Source of the DNA: Verrucomicrobiia bacterium
GTDB lineage: Bacteria > Verrucomicrobiota > Verrucomicrobiia > Limisphaerales > JAUIHU01
Reading direction: 5' to 3'
Assembly: GCA_030432175.1 (NCBI GenBank)
Contig: JAUIHU010000344.1
Coordinates: forward strand, 1 to 5,557
Length of the DNA stretch: 5,557 nt
Shown piece by piece: positions 1-5,557 of the stretch. Made by a program: the position numbers and the translations under genes. Under the pieces are notes generated by a model that did no database searches, was not told where the DNA came from, and was given only the letters and a program-made list of their open reading frames with translations. The number at the start of each line of letters is the position of its first letter. Position 1 is the first letter of the stretch.

Positions 1-1
1 T

Positions 2-1447
2 GACATAGCTGGCCGGTCTCCGTTGGACCCCCCGGTCACTCAGGCAAGATATAAAGTTTCCCCGGTCACCCAAGGTATTGTGGAAGTGGCTGATTCGCCA
101 GTGGACGGACCTGACTCGGAGCCGAGGGCTTTGAATATCAATGAGATTGGCGGGTGGATAGATCTGGATGACCTGGCGGCTGAAACTGGAATCTGGCGCA
201 GGGCGGTCACCTGGCCGGAATCGGATGCGCTGATGGATGACAACACTTTCTATGATTTTTATGAAGCTCCGGTCCCTGTTCCGTTCATAATGATCGAACC
301 CCAAATGACTGGACCGGTTTTTGAGAGAGAATTGTTTTTTGTAGCGAAAGCATTGGACCCCTATTCATCTCTCGGAACATCGGACCAACAATGGAGTTAT
401 TACCGGACCCAATACGCCCATCTTGATGAATGGAAATCTAAATTAGACGATGCTACGAGTATCAAATCAGAAAAGCAGTTTATTGTAGCGCCTGATTTGA
501 ATGCAGTGGAATGGAACCGTACACAATCTGACTTTTGGAATGCCATCAGCTCTGGCGCTACCGCCTGGGTTTTTCTTGGCGCTCAATATCAGCCCGAAAC
601 CTATCAGCAGATTTTTTCCAGACTGAACGGTCTGCAATTCGGCGCCGTCAGGTCAAATACATCGTCAGCTCCACTGGAAGCTGTAAGCCGCAGCCATCCA
701 TTGTGGGGAGATTGGGACAGTTCAATCCGTCGTTGGCTTAGACGCATTCCCATTTATCAATATGCTGAAATTTCAGAAGAAAATGCGGAGAATGTTGTTG
801 CCCGGCTCGAAGATGGAACTCCTTTTATCGTTCATCGCAATCATGGGAGCGGGAATATTGTTTTCTGGAACACCAGCGCCGATCGCGAATGGACAGATTG
901 GCAAACTTCCGGCGCGCTGTTTGCTCCGACGATTATTCGGATGGCTCAATGGAGGCATCGAACTCAGTATGTCAACGACCCGTTAATGCAAGTTTCTCCA
1001 TCTTCCATTCCGATTGTGCGTGGTTGGATTTCTGCAGATCCAGCGCTGCAATTGCCTTCTGGATCAGAGGAACGGGAAGTCAGAATTGGAGACCTGACGG
1101 GAACTTTGAGACTCTCTGGCTTGTGGACTCCGGATGATTCCAATGTCGATCAGCAACCCGGTTGGAGTTCGGCAGTGGAAGTGGCGACAGGAAAACAAAT
1201 TGCCTGGGTCGCCTGGAATTCGTTGCCTCAGGAATCTATTCTCGATTCGACCTCAGCCATAGTGATTCAACGCCAACTCGAAAGCCAGCGCCAAGAGCTT
1301 TCCGACACTGAAAAGGTTTCCGAGGCGCTCTCAACCGACCGTCAGGAAAGTTCACTCTGGAAATGGTTGTTACTGACAGCTTTGATTGCCTGGAATCTGG
1401 AAATTGTCATCGCCAACCGAACTCAACCCACACGCCATGCTGCTTAA
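2..1447 (+). CDS. BatA-like membrane protein, C-terminal part (5' partial)
   Basis: The reading frame is open from the left edge and ends at TAA 1445-1447, giving 481 visible residues. No start is visible; the TTG at 23 has no ribosome binding site and lies inside continuous coding sequence. Two parts resemble the C-terminal half of BatA-like proteins. At 845-892 the motif GSGNIVFWNTSADREW, followed by TDWQTSGALFAPTIIRM, matches the family pattern 'G.G.v.l..tS.d..W.d.p...lF.P...r'. At about 1355-1420 there is a single hydrophobic helix (LWKWLLLTALIAWNLEIVIA), then a short basic tail, typical of the C-terminal anchor. Positive-inside charge puts the preceding domain outside the cytoplasm and the tail inside. 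The missing N-terminus would be expected to carry the two-helix BatA domain (family knowledge, not seen). The protein has no cysteine and about 23 tryptophans in 474 residues. No enzymatic motif is recognisable. It probably acts in an envelope complex with the two downstream products. The family call is fairly sure; the function is unknown. Confidence 0.72.
   Translation, partial: DIAGRSPLDPPVTQARYKVSPVTQGIVEVADSPVDGPDSEPRALNINEIGGWIDLDDLAAETGIWRRAVTWPESDALMDDNTFYDFYEAPVPVPFIMIEPQMTGPVFERELFFVAKALDPYSSLGTSDQQWSYYRTQYAHLDEWKSKLDDATSIKSEKQFIVAPDLNAVEWNRTQSDFWNAISSGATAWVFLGAQYQPETYQQIFSRLNGLQFGAVRSNTSSAPLEAVSRSHPLWGDWDSSIRRWLRRIPIYQYAEISEENAENVVARLEDGTPFIVHRNHGSGNIVFWNTSADREWTDWQTSGALFAPTIIRMAQWRHRTQYVNDPLMQVSPSSIPIVRGWISADPALQLPSGSEEREVRIGDLTGTLRLSGLWTPDDSNVDQQPGWSSAVEVATGKQIAWVAWNSLPQESILDSTSAIVIQRQLESQRQELSDTEKVSEALSTDRQESSLWKWLLLTALIAWNLEIVIANRTQPTRHAA
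30..75 (+). repeat. Short direct repeat encoding PVTQ twice, 30-nt period
   Basis: CCCCGGTCAC occurs at 30-39 and again at 60-69, exactly 30 nt (10 codons) apart. Both copies are read in the BatA-like frame as PVTQ, within PVTQARYKVSPVTQ. The rest of the unit is only weakly similar, so this is either a small, old tandem duplication or coincidence. Confidence 0.45.
1437..1447 (+). other. 11-nt overlap of gene 1 stop and gene 2 start
   Basis: ATG 1437 of the DUF4175-like gene precedes the TAA 1445-1447 of the BatA-like gene, in a different frame. The 20 nt upstream (CCGAACTCAACCCACACGCC) contain no purine-rich ribosome binding site. This arrangement is typical of translational coupling, where ribosomes finishing the first gene reinitiate on the second, and it would help keep the two membrane partners in balanced amounts. 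The coupling itself is inferred. Confidence 0.6.
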
Positions 1448-3962
1448 GAATTCCATTGAAACCGAACTACAGCGCCGGGCGATTGATTTGGCAATCCGCC
1501 GCAAAAGTTATTACCTGGGGGCTTTTAAATTCTCGTTCGTGGCGCTCTTGTTAGTTGGCGCCGTGATCGATCTCTGGGCTCCGTTAGCTCCAACAGTCAG
1601 ATGGATCTTTCTTTTCACCTGGGTAGCCGTTCTTGGATTTCTGTTGCGACAGTATTTTATCAGTAAAAGAACTCTCTACACAGCCCAGCAAGTCGCCAGA
1701 GATTATGAACAATCCACCCAATCCAAAGACCTGACGCTCTCAACTGCTGTTGATCCAACCGTTATTGAATCCGCATCTTTGGATCCAAAACGGCAGGCGC
1801 TGCTGGATCGTTTGCAATCGGCGGCAGACGTGAAACTCCAAGCCATCCCGCACTCAAAGGTTAATTCAAGATGGAATTTCAAATGGCGGATTTGGACTTT
1901 GATCGCTATGTGCGCTTTATTGTTGGTTGGCTTCAAAACGAGGTGGGTACCGGTGGAGCGCTTGCTATTGCCTTGGGCGAATATTTCATATACTCGGGTA
2001 TTTATTATTCACGAAGGAGCGCTAAATCCTGTTCCTGGTGAGAGCTATCAGGTCCAGGGTTTTATCCAGGGAAGACACGCGGATCGGGTGGAGGTTTATC
2101 AAAAAGGTCAGGCGAAACGAATCGCTGCAGGCGCTGTTTCCAGAGATAGATCCTTCACCCTGAGCCTGCCAGCGGTTGAATCTGAAACCTACATTTACGC
2201 TAAAGCCGGTGATGGAAAATCAGAGTTGATTCGTGTCTTTCCTTTTAATTTTGAAACCGGACTGGAATACGAGATCACACTGACTCCGCCAAATTACACG
2301 CAATCCGAGCAAGTGACGGTGACCCATCCCAATTTAACCGTCTTACGTGGAAGCCGTTTAACGTACCGAGTCCGGTTACCGTCCAACTTCAGAACCGTTC
2401 TATGGGATCAAGTGGAGTCGTTGGTGAATGAACAACCGTTGGCAAATCGATTGAACTCATTCCGTCCCGGTGAATCCGGGACGCGTCACTGGATCAGTGA
2501 TGGAACAAGACTCACTGAAAGTTTCAGATATTACCTGAAACTCATCGATCAAAAATCAAGTCAGTACTCCAATGAGATTCCATTTGAAATCCAGGTCGTG
2601 CCAGATGCGGCGCCGAGTATTCGTTTGACGCAAATATCCGACGAAGAAGAACTATTGAATGATCCACGCCAATTGCGGTTGAGAATTCAGATTGAAGATG
2701 ATGTTGGTCTGGCTCGCGCCGAACTGGTGATTAGAAAACTGGGGAACCCATCCACTGAGATTCCATTAGAATTATCAGGTGAGACACCGATCACGCAATG
2801 GAAGGGTCAACATTCGCCAGACCTTTCATCCATGGAACTAACGTCTGGAGAAATCCTGATCGTTCAGGGAAGAGCAACGGACAATAATACAATGGACGGA
2901 CCTGGGGTTGGTCTTTCTGAATTACTGTTTATAGAAATCCCTTTTCCGCCCAATGAGAACGACTCTGGAGGAGGCGGTGGCGCAGGAGAGTCGGTGGTCA
3001 TCAATCCATTGGAAAACCAGAAACGTATCTTGAACGATACCATTTCCTTCATCCGGGGAGATTCGGATTTGTCTTTAGAAACGTTGGTTCTCGATCAAAC
3101 CCAAAACCTCGACTGGACGAAGCAGCTGACAGAAGACCTGGAAGCCTCCGATGCCGATTTGCCGATTCTGGTTCAACTCTACCGCGCAAATGCCGCCATG
3201 GACCGAGCCAGCGACGCCCTGGCTGGTAGCGATATGGAAGCGGCTCTCATGGAGGAGGAAGAAGCTTTGGCCGGACTGGTTGAAGCCTTGAAGTTGATGG
3301 GACAACAACCGCCCGGAGAACCTTCTGAAAGCAGTCAGCCCGGGATGACCATATCGCTGCAACAACCTTCTTCCAGATCACAAAGCGAGGGCGATCCGAA
3401 TGCAGAGCAAAACGCAATCGAAGAATTACTGAACCAACTCAGGGATGCTTTGGAATCACAGCAAGGTTTGCAGGATCAGTTGACCCAGGCGCCAGGCTCT
3501 AGTCCTTCAGATTCAGGGGCGCCTTCCAACAGCGCATCTGAACAGAATAGTGACACTGATGAAAATGATGCTGAACAGGAATCCAATGACAATCCATGGG
3601 ATCAGGAAGAATCAGCCTTGGCCCAGCAGGTGGAATCGCTGATGAACCAGCTGACTGCATTGGGGATGCCCTGGATGGCGGGACAGAATCCAGGAGGCAT
3701 GGCCGCCATGCAGTCCGCATTAGAACAGCTCCAAAACGCCTCGGAAGCAGAGCAGGCAGCTGCTCTGGCATTTGCTTCGGAGCGACTGGAGACAGCTGAA
3801 GAATTGGCGGGAGCCGGAGCGGGAGCTATGGAAGAGGCGTTGAATCAACTGGAGAGCCTTTTAATGGGAGACACCATTACCGGTGTGGAAAGTGTCAGCG
3901 CTCCGGGGAATTATCAACGCTGGGTGACGGATTATCTGAGGTCCGTTTCTTATGAAGAATAA
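1437..3962 (+). CDS. DUF4175-like membrane protein with Gln/Glu-rich helical tail
   Basis: This is a complete 841-residue protein from ATG 1437, ending at TAA 3960-3962. Two hydrophobic helices (about residues 28-50 and 54-75) follow a basic N-terminus (RRAIDLAIRRK). A cytoplasmic loop precedes a third helix (about 151-167), which places residue 170 onward outside the cytoplasm. Residues 178-500 look beta-rich with Ig-like segments: LLLPWANISYTRV, then ITLTPPNYTQSEQVTV, then IEDDVGLARAELVIR and RATDNNTMDGPG. These resemble the repeated patterns of DUF4175-type proteins of PVC bacteria. A glycine hinge (GGGGGAG, about 511-517) leads to a predicted helical, low-complexity tail rich in Q, E, S and A (about 520-815), and a conserved-looking end NYQRWVTDYLRSVSYEE. 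The only cysteine (159) is in the third helix. The start overlaps gene 1 by 11 nt with no clear ribosome binding site, suggesting translational coupling; a TTG at 1386 is a poorer alternative. A structural or scaffold role is inferred. The exact Pfam assignment is unconfirmed. Confidence 0.7.
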   Translation: MLLKNSIETELQRRAIDLAIRRKSYYLGAFKFSFVALLLVGAVIDLWAPLAPTVRWIFLFTWVAVLGFLLRQYFISKRTLYTAQQVARDYEQSTQSKDLTLSTAVDPTVIESASLDPKRQALLDRLQSAADVKLQAIPHSKVNSRWNFKWRIWTLIAMCALLLVGFKTRWVPVERLLLPWANISYTRVFIIHEGALNPVPGESYQVQGFIQGRHADRVEVYQKGQAKRIAAGAVSRDRSFTLSLPAVESETYIYAKAGDGKSELIRVFPFNFETGLEYEITLTPPNYTQSEQVTVTHPNLTVLRGSRLTYRVRLPSNFRTVLWDQVESLVNEQPLANRLNSFRPGESGTRHWISDGTRLTESFRYYLKLIDQKSSQYSNEIPFEIQVVPDAAPSIRLTQISDEEELLNDPRQLRLRIQIEDDVGLARAELVIRKLGNPSTEIPLELSGETPITQWKGQHSPDLSSMELTSGEILIVQGRATDNNTMDGPGVGLSELLFIEIPFPPNENDSGGGGGAGESVVINPLENQKRILNDTISFIRGDSDLSLETLVLDQTQNLDWTKQLTEDLEASDADLPILVQLYRANAAMDRASDALAGSDMEAALMEEEEALAGLVEALKLMGQQPPGEPSESSQPGMTISLQQPSSRSQSEGDPNAEQNAIEELLNQLRDALESQQGLQDQLTQAPGSSPSDSGAPSNSASEQNSDTDENDAEQESNDNPWDQEESALAQQVESLMNQLTALGMPWMAGQNPGGMAAMQSALEQLQNASEAEQAAALAFASERLETAEELAGAGAGAMEEALNQLESLLMGDTITGVESVSAPGNYQRWVTDYLRSVSYEE
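2463..2483 (+). repeat. Perfect 8-bp inverted repeat within gene 2
   Basis: CGTCCCGG (2463-2470), a 5-nt loop TGAAT, then CCGGGACG (2476-2483) form a perfect, GC-rich 8-bp stem in the coding strand of the DUF4175-like gene, over the codons for RPGESGT. No T-run follows, so it is not an intrinsic terminator. It may be a chance product of codon choice or a pause/stability element in the mRNA. Confidence 0.5.
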
Positions 3963-4003
3963 ATTTGTAGCGAAAGTAATGATTTTATAGCGGCAGGATA
4001 ATC
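3963..4003 (+). other. Short intergenic gap between genes 2 and 3
   Basis: This 41-nt gap is the only non-coding sequence in the window. It is AT-rich at first (TTTGTAGCGAAAG, then TAATGATTTTATAG) and ends in the AGGA ribosome binding site. No stem-loop plus T-run is present, so no terminator separates the genes and co-transcription is likely. There is no convincing -35/-10 pair either. Confidence 0.6.
3995..3998 (+). promoter_or_regulatory. Ribosome binding site of the VWA/GATase-like gene
   Basis: AGGA lies 5 nt before ATG 4004, within GGCAGGATAATC. It is the only clear Shine-Dalgarno-like box in the window and fixes the start of the third gene, in contrast to the second gene, which starts inside the end of the first without one. 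Confidence 0.65.
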
Positions 4004-5557
4004 ATGTGGGACCTCGACCTGACTCAATTCAAATACTTCAATGGCTGGCGCTGGTTTGCTTTGGCATTGTTGGTCGCCTGGATATTGGCGTCGATTTCTT
4101 ACCGACAAAAAACCGGTCCGGCTCGTCCCGCTAAAAAAGCGATATTGATCTTGCTGCGTGGGGCATTTCTATTAATGGGATTCTTGTGGGCGATGGATCC
4201 ATATGCAATTGAGAAGGTCGAGAAGACCGAGTCAGCTGAGGTGGTGTTATTATTGGATGATTCCAGAAGTATGGAATTACCTGCCGATCCAGATTTCCCC
4301 GATGTTTCACGCTGGAAGTTGGCGTTGGGAAAAGTTGAGGAGGCGATTCAGTCCTGGTCATCAGATGATCTTTCAGTTTCGTTGCGAGTGTTCAGTCAGC
4401 CAGGGGAGCCGGTGGACTTGGAGGATTTACGGAAATCCGAGCCACTGCCTGGATCCAGCTCCAGCCTCCAAACAACACTGATTTCTTTGCTGGAAGAACC
4501 ACGCGAAAAGAAACTCGCTGCTGTGGTTGTCTTTAGCGACGGACAATGGGTTTGGGATTCATCTTTGGAACTCGAAAAATCAGCGGTTCAATTCAGGAAA
4601 GCTGGCGTCAGCATTTGGCCATGGCTGTTCGGCTCAGCCAACCCACCCAAAGACTTGCGGTTCGTCGATGGAGAAGCGCGACAGGTCAACCCGTTCGAGC
4701 CACTTTCCAGAGTTCGAGTACGATTAGCTTCACCTGGATTTGAGGGAGAAAAAACATGGCTGGTTTTGCGCGAAGGCAATCGGATTCTTGGTGAAAAGTC
4801 AGTTGTATTGAATGGAGCCGAACAGGAATGGGAGTTTGAATGGAAATCGGAAACATTGGGAAAACACGACTTGATGCTGGAATTGACGCCTCTGGAGGGC
4901 GAGTGGAGCGCCGAGAATAATCAGTGGATCACTTCCCTGGATTTGCAGCGAGAGAAGATCCGGGTGATTTACATGGAAGGAACACAGAACGAAACGCATC
5001 AGCTCGAGAACGCTTTGGAGTCTGATCCGGACATCGAAGTTGTTTCCATGTACTTTCCTCAAATCGGAGTCTCGCAATACTCCAAAAACATGCCACCCAG
5101 GTCAGATCCGCATGGACGGACCATTTACAATGCGGCGCATCCCTCTCAAGGTTACCCCAAGAATTTGAAAGACCTCCTGGCCTTCGATGTGGTCATCAAC
5201 AGTGACATTTACAAAGAGGTATTCACCGAAGAACAGCTTCAGGCAACCGTAGATTTTGTGGAGAATCATGGTGGCGGTTTTGTCATGGTTGGAGGGATAA
5301 CGGCATTTGGAGCTGGCTCCTACGATCGGACCGTGATCGATAAACTGATGCCCGTCGATGTCTCCGGAGCGCGTGATTCACAATTTACAAGATTCATGCT
5401 GCAATTCCCTGAAAAGGCGCTGGAACATCCAATCATGAAAGTGGGAGCGACTCCTGAGGAAACGCGCTGGGCATGGCAGGAGAGATTTCCAGGTTTTAAC
5501 GGATTGAACATTGTCAATCGCCCCAAACCCGGAGCTATTCCACTGGCTTACCACGAT
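4004..5557 (+). CDS. VWA domain / GATase-like membrane protein (3' partial)
   Basis: The frame is open from ATG 4004 to the right edge: 518 residues, C-terminus missing. Two N-terminal helices (about 13-33 and 45-64) flank a basic loop (RQKTGPARPAKK), so the loop is cytoplasmic and the rest is outside. A von Willebrand factor A domain spans about 78-210: VVLLLDDSRSM carries the DxSxS metal site (D85, S87, S89), and VVVFSDG supplies the later aspartate (D179). The usual middle threonine is not obvious in PGSSSSLQTTL. After a beta-rich linker (215-315) comes a glutamine-amidotransferase-like Rossmann region: IRVIYMEGTQNETHQLENAL (319-338), FDVVINSDIY (394-403) and GGGFVMVGGITAFGAGSY (423-440). 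The nucleophile-elbow position has no cysteine, so amidotransferase chemistry is unlikely. The match is to the VWA plus GATase-like proteins found next to BatA-like genes in PVC bacteria. A binding or assembly role at the membrane is inferred. An AGGA box 5 nt upstream supports the start. Confidence 0.82.
   Translation, partial: MWDLDLTQFKYFNGWRWFALALLVAWILASISYRQKTGPARPAKKAILILLRGAFLLMGFLWAMDPYAIEKVEKTESAEVVLLLDDSRSMELPADPDFPDVSRWKLALGKVEEAIQSWSSDDLSVSLRVFSQPGEPVDLEDLRKSEPLPGSSSSLQTTLISLLEEPREKKLAAVVVFSDGQWVWDSSLELEKSAVQFRKAGVSIWPWLFGSANPPKDLRFVDGEARQVNPFEPLSRVRVRLASPGFEGEKTWLVLREGNRILGEKSVVLNGAEQEWEFEWKSETLGKHDLMLELTPLEGEWSAENNQWITSLDLQREKIRVIYMEGTQNETHQLENALESDPDIEVVSMYFPQIGVSQYSKNMPPRSDPHGRTIYNAAHPSQGYPKNLKDLLAFDVVINSDIYKEVFTEEQLQATVDFVENHGGGFVMVGGITAFGAGSYDRTVIDKLMPVDVSGARDSQFTRFMLQFPEKALEHPIMKVGATPEETRWAWQERFPGFNGLNIVNRPKPGAIPLAYHD

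Noticed and set aside
23..25. TTG as the start of the BatA-like gene
   Set aside because: The frame is open back to the window edge, there is no ribosome binding site, and the visible part lacks the N-terminal domain expected of the family, so the gene is truncated by the window.
1386..1388. TTG as an upstream start of gene 2, adding 17 residues
   Set aside because: It lies deep in gene 1, has no ribosome binding site, and the added residues are simply the gene 1 C-terminal sequence read in another frame. ATG 1437 at the stop overlap is more likely.
3206..3224. Possible hairpin AGCCAG / CTGGCT in gene 2
   Set aside because: Only 6 bp with a 7-nt loop inside coding sequence and no T-run; such stems are common by chance.
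3964..3976. 13-nt match TTTGTAGCGAAAG shared with 338-350 in gene 1
   Set aside because: One copy is coding and one intergenic, the flanks differ, and no symmetry or further copies were seen; probably coincidence.
3979..3990. Minimal ORF ATG-ATT-TTA-TAG in the gap between genes 2 and 3
   Set aside because: Three codons with no ribosome binding site in AT-rich sequence are expected by chance.
4131..4361. Antisense open frame, and similar ones at 3075-3365, 3499-3771 and 4799-5077
   Set aside because: All lie opposite strongly supported genes, lack recognisable domains and ribosome binding sites, and have compositions expected of shadow frames.

Overview
The window is a fully coding stretch from what looks like a Gram-negative bacterium of the PVC type (Verrucomicrobiota or Planctomycetota). 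I infer this from gene architecture only: large membrane-anchored BatA-like, DUF4175-like and VWA/glutamine-amidotransferase-fold proteins in tandem are characteristic of those phyla. Base composition is close to balanced, which is compatible but not diagnostic. No rRNA, tRNA, mobile element, CRISPR array or plasmid feature is visible.

Layout: three genes, all on the + strand, packed as one operon. (1) Positions 2-1447: the C-terminal 481 residues of a BatA-like membrane protein whose start lies off the left edge. (2) Positions 1437-3962: a complete 841-residue DUF4175-like protein with three N-terminal membrane helices, a beta-rich extracytoplasmic region and a Gln/Glu/Ser-rich helical tail; its start overlaps the end of gene 1 by 11 nt. 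(3) Positions 4004-5557: the first 518 residues of a VWA plus GATase-like membrane protein, open at the right edge, after a 41-nt gap with a recognisable ribosome binding site. I see no promoter or terminator, so transcription must start upstream and end downstream of the window.

How they fit together: in the family context, such genes usually sit downstream of a MoxR-type AAA+ ATPase gene and a DUF58 gene. The inferred topologies (positive-inside rule) put the large soluble part of all three proteins on the outer face of the inner membrane. The whole 1840-residue visible set contains a single cysteine, which lies inside a membrane helix. A reasonable inference is a MoxR/BatA-type envelope complex, with the VWA protein giving a metal-dependent adhesion surface and the DUF4175-like protein a long periplasmic scaffold. 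The biochemical role of this complex is not established. The most useful points for follow-up are the GATase-like domain that lacks a cysteine nucleophile, the VWA domain with an atypical middle MIDAS element, and the cysteine-free, tryptophan-rich composition.
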